Part shown: positions 15,282 to 21,001 of the stretch, piece by piece | Layout of the letters: each line of letters opens with the position of its first letter | Numbering within the stretch: position 1 is the first letter of the stretch | Assembly: GCA_900313545.1 (NCBI GenBank) | Contig: OMRS01000157.1 | Coordinates: 1 to 21,001 of the forward strand | DNA length: 21,001 bases | DNA from: an uncultured Eubacteriales bacterium | Lineage (GTDB): Bacteria; Bacillota_A; Clostridia; Christensenellales; Aristaeellaceae | Reading direction: 5' to 3' | Program-made: the position numbers and the translations under genes | Notes under the pieces: model-generated | What the model saw: only the letters and a program-made list of their open reading frames with translations | Databases searched by the model: none | Told to the model about the DNA's origin: nothing

Positions 15282-15434
15282 GATCCGTTGGCCAGGTCTG
15301 TATCCTCGTCTGCATGTCAGGTTGCCCCTCTCCCCTCCTCTTGCCCCGGCGCTCATGCCTGTGGCCGGAAGGGAGTTTGAAAACCGTTCCTTGCGAAGGA
15401 TACGATGCTGCTCAGAAAGTCTGATCAAGGGATC
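15282..15434 (+). ncRNA. Candidate rod-shaped structured RNA
   Basis: Several nested helices line up over about 150 bases: GATCC (15282-15286) with GGATC (15430-15434), TTG (15288-15290) with CAA (15426-15428), GTATCCT-CG (15300-15308) with CG-A-AGGATAC (15394-15403), GGTT (15320-15323) with AACC (15382-15385), CTCCC (15330-15334) with GGGAG (15371-15375), and CCGGC (15346-15350) with GCCGG (15364-15368). Internal loops separate them, giving one long rod. A consensus promoter lies upstream. Short helices of this kind can arise by chance in GC-rich DNA, and alternative local hairpins compete (TCAGA-AAG-TCTGA at 15412-15424). No known RNA family was recognised. Confidence 0.25.
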
Positions 15435-15530
15435 TGACGGGAGCTGATCGGGCAGGCAGGACTCTCTCTGACGGGGTATGCAGGGACAGCTTCTATAACC
15501 GTGCCATTCCGGACTGATCCGGGCACAGCC

Positions 15531-15559
15531 TTGCCAAATGGATTTCTTTCCTATATAAT
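15531..15559 (+). promoter_or_regulatory. Sigma-A type promoter for the activase gene pair
   Basis: TTGCCA (15531-15536) and TATAAT (15554-15559) are separated by 17 bases. Transcription should begin near 15566, leaving a leader of about 62 bases before the activase ATG. Confidence 0.78.
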
Positions 15560-15575
15560 TCCTGTGTTTTTGACT

Positions 15576-15604
15576 CAGACGGATCTTCGGAATCGTCTGT
15601 TTTT
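15576..15604 (+). terminator. Intrinsic-terminator-like hairpin in the activase leader (attenuator candidate)
   Basis: CAGACG (15576-15581) pairs with CGTCTG (15594-15599), the stem continues through a G-U pair and a TC/GA pair around a C(TTCG)G tetraloop, and five T residues follow at 15600-15604. It lies between the predicted promoter and the activase ribosome site, so either it attenuates this operon or it ends transcripts from the upstream promoter at 15122. A competing antiterminator in the short leader is not obvious. Confidence 0.65.
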
Positions 15605-15627
15605 ATAGAAAGGACTCTTGTTGTTCC

Positions 15628-18585
15628 ATGTATCAGATTGGCCTGGATATCGGTTCCACTACCATCAAGTGCGTTGTGCTGGATGAGAGTGGACAGATCC
15701 TTTTTTCCTGTTATGAGCGTCATTATTCCCTGATCACCCAGAAGACCCGGGAACTGCTTGAGAAGGTTGACCGGGACCTGGTTCAGGGGCAGCCCTGCCG
15801 CCTGGCCATCTCCGGTTCTGCCGGAATGGGTATGGCTTTGGGCTCCCATATTCCCTTCATTCAGGAGGTATATGCGACCAAGGTTGCCGCGGACCGTTTT
15901 GCGCCGGGAACAGATGTCATTATCGAGCTGGGCGGAGAAGATGCGAAAATCCTGTTCCTCCATGGCACTCTGGAGGTTCGGATGAACGGATCCTGCGCGG
16001 GCGGAACCGGCGCGTTCATCGACCAGATGGCCACATTGCTGTCCGTGACACCCTCGGAGATGAACACTCTTGCTTCGCAGGCAGAGCGCATCTACACCAT
16101 CGCTTCGCGCTGCGGAGTTTTTGCCAAGACCGATGTTCAGCCCCTGCTCAACCAGGGTGCCCGCAAGGCGGATGTCGCCAGATCCATTTTCATGGCAGTG
16201 GTCAACCAGACCGTCGCGGGACTGGCACAGGGCCGGCCGGTCTCCGGGCATGTCCTGTATCTTGGAGGACCCCTGACCTTCCTGTCCGAGTTGCGTGCAT
16301 GCTTTGATGAAACCCTGAACCTGCACGGCGTATGCCCGGAAAATTCCCTGTATTATGTAGCTCTGGGAGCTGCGGTCACGGCTTCCGAAGCCCTGCTTCT
16401 TTCGGATTGCATGGAGGCCATTGACGCCTATCACAGCACCGAAAGCTATGTGGCCATGCCGCCTCTTTTTGAAAACGAGGAGGAACTGTCCGCCTTCCGC
16501 AGGCGCCATCAGTGCTCCAGGGTGCCCAGGCGGGACCCGGAGACTTATTCAGGTCCGGTGTATGTGGGCATTGACTCCGGCTCCACCACCATCAAGTCCG
16601 TGGTGATTTCCGATTCGGGGGAACTGCTTTTCACACGCTACCAGAGCAACAGCGGTGACCCTGTGCCGCATGTGCGGAGTTTTCTGCAGGACCTGGCGGC
16701 GAGGTATCCCGGGTTTACCATCCGTGCGGGTGCGGTTACCGGCTACGGCGAAGACCTGATTCGAAACGCTTTCGGCGTGGATTTCGGACTGGTGGAAACC
16801 GTTGCGCATTTTACCGCCGCAAAGGCCTTTCTGCCGGAGGTGGACTTTATCATCGACATCGGCGGGCAGGATATCAAATGCTTCAAAATCCACAACGGAG
16901 CCATAGACAACATTTTCCTCAATGAAGCCTGCTCAAGCGGCTGCGGTTCCTTTCTGCAGACCTTTGCCGGGGCCATGGGCACAAAAATCGAGGATTTTGC
17001 CCAGCTCGGCCTTGCCGCCCGCCGTCCGGTGGACCTGGGAAGCCGCTGCACAGTCTTTATGAATTCCTCTGTCAAGCAGGCACAGAAGGATGGCGCGGAT
17101 GTGACGGACATTTCCGCAGGATTGTCCATTTCCGTGGTCAAGAATGCTTTGTACAAGGTTATCCGCTGTGCCGGTCCCCAGGACCTGGGAAAACACATTG
17201 TGGTCCAGGGAGGCACATTCCTCAATGATGCCGTTTTGCGGGCATTTGAGAAGGAACTGGGAGTGGAGGTCATCCGCCCGGATATTGCCGGTCTGATGGG
17301 CGCCTATGGTGCTGCCCTGTACGCCAGGGAACAGCGCGCGCTTCATCCTGGTGAGTCCACCATTCTGAGCGGAGACGCCCTAGAGCACTTTTCCCACGAG
17401 GTGACCCAGACCCGTTGCGGTCTGTGTGAAAACCACTGCCGACTGACCATCAACCGTTTCGGCAGTCGAAAATATATCAGCGGAAACCGCTGCGACCGTC
17501 CTGTTTCAGGAAAAAAGGCTGCCAGCGATCTGAATCTGGTGGCATACAAACAGGAGAAGCTGCTTGCCCTCAGCAAGTCCCATCCGGAAAAGGCTCCACG
17601 CGGTAAAATCGGGCTCCCGCTTGTATTGAACCTGTATGAGCTTCTCCCCTTCTGGCACGCGCTGTTTACCCATCTGGGATTTGATGTGGAGGTATCTCCG
17701 TTCAGCAGCCGCAGCCTGTATATCCGGGGTCAGGCGACCATTCCCAGCGATACAGTCTGTTTTCCTGCAAAGCTGGTGCACGGCCATATCCAGGAGCTGA
17801 TCAACAGGGGCGTGCGGACGATCTTTTATCCCTGCATGAGCTACAATATCGACGACCATCTGGGGGACAACCACTACAACTGCCCGGTGGTGGCCTACTA
17901 TCCCGAGGTCATCTCGGCCAACATGCCCGATATTCGGAATGTGGATTTTATCCATGATTACGTGGGCATTGATCATCGGCATCATTTCCCTGGAAAACTC
18001 TATGAAATCCTGCATAGGCATTTCCCGGAGATGACCCGCAGGGAAGTAAAAAAAGCATGTGACGCCGCCTATGCCGCCTATGAGGCCTGGATGCAGGACA
18101 TCCGGCAGAAGGGTGAGGAAATGATTGAAAAAGCACGCAGCGAAAAGCGGCCGATTATCGTTCTGTGCGGGCGTCCCTATCACGTGGATCCGGAGGTCAA
18201 TCATGGCATCGACCGGCTGATCGCAGGCTTTGGATCTGCAGTGGTGACAGAGGATTCACTCTCTGCCCATATGAAACGGGAAACGGTTCATGTCCTGAAC
18301 CAATGGACCTACCATTCCCGACTCTATGCCAGCGCCAAGTACATTTCGACCCAGCCGGACATGAACCTGGTCCAGCTGGTGTCCTTTGGCTGCGGTGTGG
18401 ATGCCATTACCACCGATGAGGTTCGCGATATCCTGGAATCCAACGGGAAAATTTATACACAGATCAAAATCGACGAAATCACAAATCTGGGCGCTGTCCG
18501 GATCCGTCTGCGTTCCCTGTTTGCGGCCATTGACCAGCAGGAAACCCTCTCGGCACAGAAAGGATCATCCTCAAGTGGAAACTAA
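15628..18585 (+). CDS. 2-hydroxyacyl-CoA dehydratase activase-like protein, double BcrAD/BadFG domain plus DUF2229
   Basis: This 985-residue protein has two tandem ATP-binding activase domains, each with a phosphate loop: GLDIGSTTIKCVV at the start and GIDSGSTTIKSVV from about 312. Each has Fe-S ligand candidates: NGSCAGGTG near 122 and EACSSGCGSF near 434-441; adenosine motifs ELGGEDAKI and DIGGQDIKCF match the family. From about 590 comes a DUF2229-type region with a cysteine cluster CGLCENHC and GNRCDR, then CGRPYHVDPEVNHG. Such activases use ATP hydrolysis to push a low-potential electron into a dehydratase or reductase partner. The gene is followed by an HgdB-like gene in another frame; in many relatives both parts are a single polypeptide of about 1400 residues. 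The ribosome site (AAAGGA) lies 13 bases before ATG, rather far. Confidence 0.9.
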   Translation: MYQIGLDIGSTTIKCVVLDESGQILFSCYERHYSLITQKTRELLEKVDRDLVQGQPCRLAISGSAGMGMALGSHIPFIQEVYATKVAADRFAPGTDVIIELGGEDAKILFLHGTLEVRMNGSCAGGTGAFIDQMATLLSVTPSEMNTLASQAERIYTIASRCGVFAKTDVQPLLNQGARKADVARSIFMAVVNQTVAGLAQGRPVSGHVLYLGGPLTFLSELRACFDETLNLHGVCPENSLYYVALGAAVTASEALLLSDCMEAIDAYHSTESYVAMPPLFENEEELSAFRRRHQCSRVPRRDPETYSGPVYVGIDSGSTTIKSVVISDSGELLFTRYQSNSGDPVPHVRSFLQDLAARYPGFTIRAGAVTGYGEDLIRNAFGVDFGLVETVAHFTAAKAFLPEVDFIIDIGGQDIKCFKIHNGAIDNIFLNEACSSGCGSFLQTFAGAMGTKIEDFAQLGLAARRPVDLGSRCTVFMNSSVKQAQKDGADVTDISAGLSISVVKNALYKVIRCAGPQDLGKHIVVQGGTFLNDAVLRAFEKELGVEVIRPDIAGLMGAYGAALYAREQRALHPGESTILSGDALEHFSHEVTQTRCGLCENHCRLTINRFGSRKYISGNRCDRPVSGKKAASDLNLVAYKQEKLLALSKSHPEKAPRGKIGLPLVLNLYELLPFWHALFTHLGFDVEVSPFSSRSLYIRGQATIPSDTVCFPAKLVHGHIQELINRGVRTIFYPCMSYNIDDHLGDNHYNCPVVAYYPEVISANMPDIRNVDFIHDYVGIDHRHHFPGKLYEILHRHFPEMTRREVKKACDAAYAAYEAWMQDIRQKGEEMIEKARSEKRPIIVLCGRPYHVDPEVNHGIDRLIAGFGSAVVTEDSLSAHMKRETVHVLNQWTYHSRLYASAKYISTQPDMNLVQLVSFGCGVDAITTDEVRDILESNGKIYTQIKIDEITNLGAVRIRLRSLFAAIDQQETLSAQKGSSSSGN

Positions 18586-19927
18586 TCACGTTGTTTTTAC
18601 CAAGGAGATGAAGGAACAGGGGTATACCATCCTTGTTCCCAACATGCTCGAATTCCATTTTTCTCTCATCGAGAAGGTTCTCCGACTTAATGGCTACAAT
18701 GCGGTCGTGTTGCATAACCATGGCCCCAATGTCATGGCTGAAGGACTGAAATACGTTCATAATGACACATGTGTTCCCGCTCTTCTGGTCATCGGACAGT
18801 TTCTGGATGCCCTGCATTCCGGAAAGTATGATCTGCACAAGGTCGCCCTGATCATATCGCAGACAGGCGGCGGATGCCGAGCCAGCAATTATATTTTTCT
18901 GCTGCGCAAGGCGCTGAAGAAAGCAGGACTGGATTATATTCCCGTCATCTCTGCCAATCTGTCCGGTCTGGACAGCGCGCCCGGGTTTAAGATAACGCTG
19001 AAGCTTTTGAGGCAGCTGTTCTCCTCCGTCATCTACGGAGACTGCATCATGTGTGTTGCAAATCAGACCCGTCCCTATGAAAAGGTTCCTGGAACCACAG
19101 ATGCCCTGATTGAAAAGTGGAACAATGAGCTTATCCGACAGTTTGACAAGGGAAAGGGGCTCAGCCAGAAGGAAATCAGGTTCAACCTGGAACAAATCAC
19201 CGGAGAATTTGACGCCATCCCCCGCTCCAGAGAACCGAAAACAAAAGTCGGCATCGTTGGAGAAATCTATGTCAAATATTCTTCGCTGGGAAACAACGGG
19301 CTTGAAGATTTCCTGAAGAAGCAGGATTGTGAATACATGCTGCCCGGGCTGATGAGCTTTGTGCTCTTCAAGATTGACAACCGTATTGAGGATATCCACC
19401 TTTATGGAGGCAATCCCTTCAAGCTGGCTGCAGTCACCTTGCTGATGGCTTATGCGGAACGTCTGGAGGGGATCCTTATCAACTCCGTTCGCCTGCGTCC
19501 TTCCTTTGTTCCCCCTACCCCCTACCGGCATACCAAGGAGCTGGTGAAAGGGGTGATCGGTTACGGAAGTAAGATGGGCGAAGGCTGGTTGCTGACAGCG
19601 GAGATGCTGGAGCTGGCTGAAAACGGCTATGAGAATATCGTCTGTGCCCAGCCATTCGGGTGTCTTCCCAATCACATCAACGGCAAAGGAATGATTCGGA
19701 GGCTGACGGAGGTACATCCTGGGATCAATATCGTTCCCATCGACTATGATCTCTCTGCCACGAAAGTCAATCAGGAAAACAGGATTCGGCTGATGTTGGC
19801 AATTGCCAATGATGAGCGGCAGAAAAAGGCGGCGCAGGATGCCCTGATCAGGGAAGATGAACGGATTGCCGCAGCATGTAAACTCTGGAAAGACAGGCGT
19901 TCCGAGACAAAAGAAAAAGAGATTTAA
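18575..19927 (+). CDS. HgdB-like 2-hydroxyacyl-CoA dehydratase-related Fe-S protein
   Basis: This 450-residue protein matches the C-terminal part of fused activase/dehydratase-like proteins, beginning FTKEMKEQGYTILVPNMLEFHF. Conserved cysteines suitable for Fe-S ligation are seen in NDTCVPALLV, QTGGGCRASNY (about 98), YGDCIMCVANQTRPYE and the C-terminal VCAQPFGCLPNHINGKGM (about 355). The dehydratase beta-type fold is inferred from these. GTG at 18575 is the likely start: it overlaps the activase stop by 11 bases in the +1 frame, and AAAGGA lies 10 bases upstream. Longer in-frame extension to 18386 would run inside the activase coding sequence and shows no homology-like features. The substrate is unknown; no CoA-transferase or second dehydratase subunit is nearby. 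The stop codon lies inside a palindrome. Confidence 0.85.
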   Translation: METNHVVFTKEMKEQGYTILVPNMLEFHFSLIEKVLRLNGYNAVVLHNHGPNVMAEGLKYVHNDTCVPALLVIGQFLDALHSGKYDLHKVALIISQTGGGCRASNYIFLLRKALKKAGLDYIPVISANLSGLDSAPGFKITLKLLRQLFSSVIYGDCIMCVANQTRPYEKVPGTTDALIEKWNNELIRQFDKGKGLSQKEIRFNLEQITGEFDAIPRSREPKTKVGIVGEIYVKYSSLGNNGLEDFLKKQDCEYMLPGLMSFVLFKIDNRIEDIHLYGGNPFKLAAVTLLMAYAERLEGILINSVRLRPSFVPPTPYRHTKELVKGVIGYGSKMGEGWLLTAEMLELAENGYENIVCAQPFGCLPNHINGKGMIRRLTEVHPGINIVPIDYDLSATKVNQENRIRLMLAIANDERQKKAAQDALIREDERIAAACKLWKDRRSETKEKEI

Positions 19928-19945
19928 ACATATGGTTTAAATCTC
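19919..19945. terminator. 11-bp palindrome over the HgdB-like stop codon, terminator-like on the minus strand
   Basis: GAGATTTAAAC (19919-19929) and GTTTAAATCTC (19935-19945) form a perfect stem with the loop ATATG. On the plus strand A residues follow it; on the minus strand the stem is followed by TTTTTCTTTT, the layout of an intrinsic terminator for leftward transcripts such as era read-through. The plus gene's TAA lies in the stem, so a rightward end may also be marked here. Confidence 0.55.
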
Positions 19946-20083
19946 AAAAAGTACCATTGGCAGTTTCGCAGGATAGATGGTGTGTGTTCTCATTGGGAGG
20001 CGGTGTGCTGGACCACAGCGCCATGTATGGCTGTAGAGCTGTATACGATGTTTGTTTTCTAACAGGAAATAGATATCTAATAT

Positions 20084-20254
20084 TTACATATGCTGTATCG
20101 ATCCAAAATGGATTGCAGAGGTCACTCGTATGACATAGGCTCCGCATATTTCTGCTGTTGTATGTGCTGAACGCGCATGGCCAGCCTGACCCTCATGGGG
20201 AAGGCTATCGCAGCAGAGTTCTTTGATGGTATGAATTTGATCCATTGCAGGCAT
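20084..20254 (-). CDS. Possible 56-residue small ORF with a strong ribosome site (unrecognised)
   Basis: ATG at 20254 and ATG at 20245 share one frame, ending in TAA at 20084. The sequence AAGGAAGGAGG lies directly upstream, giving nine bases of spacing to the second ATG, which is a very good site. The peptide starts (MPA)MDQIHTIKELCCDS; the first ten residues faintly recall IS21-type transposase beginnings, but no helix-turn-helix follows. It may be a decayed gene start or a chance frame. The start region sits in one arm of the 20239-20319 inverted repeat. Confidence 0.25.
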   Translation of the reverse strand: MPAMDQIHTIKELCCDSLPHEGQAGHARSAHTTAEICGAYVIRVTSAIHFGSIQHM

Positions 20255-20319
20255 CCTCCTTCCTTCTTGCTGTGACTCACATGCAGGGATAAAAAGCTGG
20301 GGAATGTCTGCAATGGATC
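20239..20319. repeat. 16-bp inverted repeat with a 49-base spacer, followed by a T-run on the plus strand
   Basis: GATCCATTGCAGGCAT (20239-20254) and ATGTCTGCAATGGATC (20304-20319) are inverted copies with one mismatch. CTTTTTG follows the right arm on the plus strand. It could be the end of a decayed mobile element, a large terminator hairpin or the remains of a small element with its own ends. Confidence 0.6.
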
Positions 20320-20487
20320 CTTTTTGTACTTCTGGCGGTGTATAGCAGTTCGTGCCGAAAACCTCCCATGGACTAAACTAAAAGATAAACTGCCCTTCCA
20401 TATTCAAAGGCGGGGAGCATACCTTTCTCCAAAGCAAGACGCCACGTTCCCTGCAACAGTATTTCATCCGATCAATTTCAAAGCATC

Positions 20488-20519
20488 AGGAAATGTCCAT
20501 TTCCTCTTTAGGAAGGAGG
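20488..20519 (+). promoter_or_regulatory. Mutually exclusive hairpins covering a Shine-Dalgarno sequence
   Basis: AGGAAAT (20488-20494) pairs with ATTTCCT (20499-20505); the latter can instead pair through TTCCT (20501-20505) with AGGAA (20510-20514), which begins the site AGGAAGGAGG in front of ATG at 20524. This is the logic of a translational switch. The following frame has only 13 codons, so function is doubtful. Confidence 0.3.
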
Positions 20520-20581
20520 ATTCATGCGGGAACCTTCTGCGCAAGGGATAAGGGCGCTGCTGTGACAGGACTGGGTGCCCG

Positions 20582-20638
20582 TTACTCGGAATTCCCAAAG
20601 AACAGCCGTCTTTTTACAGACCAGGTGAAATCATTCAT
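20582..20638 (-). pseudogene. Possible yqzL remnant overlapping the era stop
   Basis: ATG at 20638 lies in GAATGAATG-like overlap with the era stop, as small yqzL genes commonly do. The visible peptide starts MNDFTWSV, resembling the (M)xDFTWxVF opening of YqzL proteins, but the frame ends after 18 codons, whereas YqzL is usually about 45-50 residues. The next frame continues VCKKTAVLWEF, so a one-base deletion is conceivable. The call rests on a short motif only. Confidence 0.3.
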
Positions 20639-21001
20639 ATCCCAGCGTTTTTAGATCCGAAATCCTGTTTCGCCAGTCTTCCCTGACCTTCACCCACAGT
20701 TTCAGATTAATCCGGGTATCCATCAGGGTTTCAATATCCTGCCGGCTTTCAGTGCCAATGGTCCGCAGCATGCTCCCCTGTTTTCCGATAATGATGCCCT
20801 TGTGGCTGGAGCGTTCGCAGTAAATCGTGGCAAAAACATCTGTCAAGGTCTCGGATTTTTTTTCAATCCGCATGATTTCCACGCCGATGCCGTGGGGAAC
20901 TTCGTCCTTCAGGTGCAGCAGGGCTTTTTCGCGAATGATTTCCGCAATAATCAGCCTTTCAGGTTGGTCGGTAATCATGTCTTCGGAAAAGTAGCGAGGG
21001 C
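20631..21001 (-). CDS. era: GTPase Era, C-terminal part (5' end outside the window)
   Basis: Era is a GTPase that binds the 3' end of 16S rRNA through its KH domain during small-subunit assembly. The visible 123 C-terminal residues continue from the right edge with PRYFSEDMITDQPERLIIAEIIREKALL, a highly typical linker into the KH domain. The KH core with its GxxG loop follows in KGIIIGKQGSMLRTIG, and the protein ends LRTIGTESRQDIETL...KTLGYE. The G domain is off the window. The reading frame enters from the right edge without interruption, and the stop overlaps the possible yqzL start. Confidence 0.95.
   Translation of the reverse strand, partial: PRYFSEDMITDQPERLIIAEIIREKALLHLKDEVPHGIGVEIMRIEKKSETLTDVFATIYCERSSHKGIIIGKQGSMLRTIGTESRQDIETLMDTRINLKLWVKVREDWRNRISDLKTLGYE

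Larger units (their letters stand above)
19946..20630. other. Gene-poor, lower-GC region between the HgdB-like gene and era
   Basis: About 690 bases with no convincing gene. Base composition looks more AT-rich than the neighbours, with an AT-rich patch near 20060-20100 (AGATATCT). Several open frames under 75 codons exist in both directions with no family resemblance. It contains a long inverted repeat (20239-20319), a local hairpin pair ahead of a strong ribosome site (20488-20519) and possible decay products of a gene or insertion sequence. In relatives yqzL and recO commonly follow era, and neither is intact here. Confidence 0.5.

Noticed and set aside
15028..15530. Signal recognition particle RNA, 6S RNA, RNase P RNA or a known riboswitch after recR
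   Set aside because: None of the core sequences recalled for these families is seen; only a generic rod-like fold is present.
15493..16509. A 338-codon open frame on the minus strand
   Set aside because: It is antisense to the first activase domain, which has complete ATP-binding and cysteine motifs.
20324..20551. A 75-codon plus-strand frame starting with TTG
   Set aside because: No ribosome site of usable spacing and no recognisable family; likely chance in gene-poor DNA.
20493..20654. A 53-codon plus-strand frame running into the 3' end of era
   Set aside because: Its ribosome site is only one base from the ATG, it overlaps a certain gene on the other strand and shows no family resemblance.
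1..21001. CRISPR arrays, tRNA genes or intact insertion sequences
   Set aside because: No regularly spaced repeats, no cloverleaf-like clusters and no transposase with motifs were found.

Overview
The window looks like a chromosomal segment of an anaerobic, low-oxygen-adapted member of the Clostridia with unusually GC-rich DNA (estimated by eye in the high 50s percent; not computed). Three things point there: the plsX-acpP-rnc-smc-ftsY gene order typical of Firmicutes; a flavodiiron protein together with a 2-hydroxyacyl-CoA dehydratase-type activase system, both characteristic of anaerobes; and AAGGAGG-type ribosome binding sites with consensus sigma-A promoters. No phage, CRISPR array, tRNA or rRNA gene was seen.

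Left part (1-12341, minus strand). One long gene run reads leftward from a near-consensus promoter at 12313-12341. In transcription order it holds a SpoU/TrmH-type RNA methyltransferase, plsX, acpP, rnc, smc, ftsY, an unrecognised membrane-anchored protein, a Dus tRNA-dihydrouridine synthase, a flavodiiron protein, a Nudix hydrolase, a THUMP-like protein with no visible methyltransferase motif I, and a HlyD-like membrane protein that runs off the left edge. Gaps are small and many junctions are ATGA overlaps, so this is probably one translationally coupled operon joining phospholipid/fatty-acid synthesis, RNA processing and modification, chromosome organisation, membrane protein targeting and redox protection.

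Middle (12342-15075, plus strand). A divergent promoter drives a polytopic membrane protein of about 503 residues that may have a GT-C glycosyltransferase-like fold. After it, a separate promoter drives ybaB and recR, without the dnaX that normally precedes them. A GC-rich hairpin follows recR.

Right part (15076-19945, plus strand). A 600-base intergenic region holds a consensus promoter, a 30-codon open frame and a stretch that can fold into a rod. A second consensus promoter then precedes an intrinsic-terminator-like hairpin lying between promoter and start codon. Downstream are two overlapping genes that are often one polypeptide in related bacteria: a double-domain CoA-dehydratase activase and an HgdB-like Fe-S protein. 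They probably form an ATP-driven electron-activation system of unknown substrate.

Right edge (19946-21001). About 690 bases with lower GC contain no convincing gene but do contain inverted repeats, small open frames with strong Shine-Dalgarno sequences and a possible yqzL remnant next to the 3' end of era (minus strand, cut by the window edge). This looks like decayed or inserted DNA between era and its usual neighbour recO.

No wholly new system can be demonstrated. The best leads are the attenuator-like leader before the split activase pair, the possible structured RNA after recR, and the unexplained era-flanking region.
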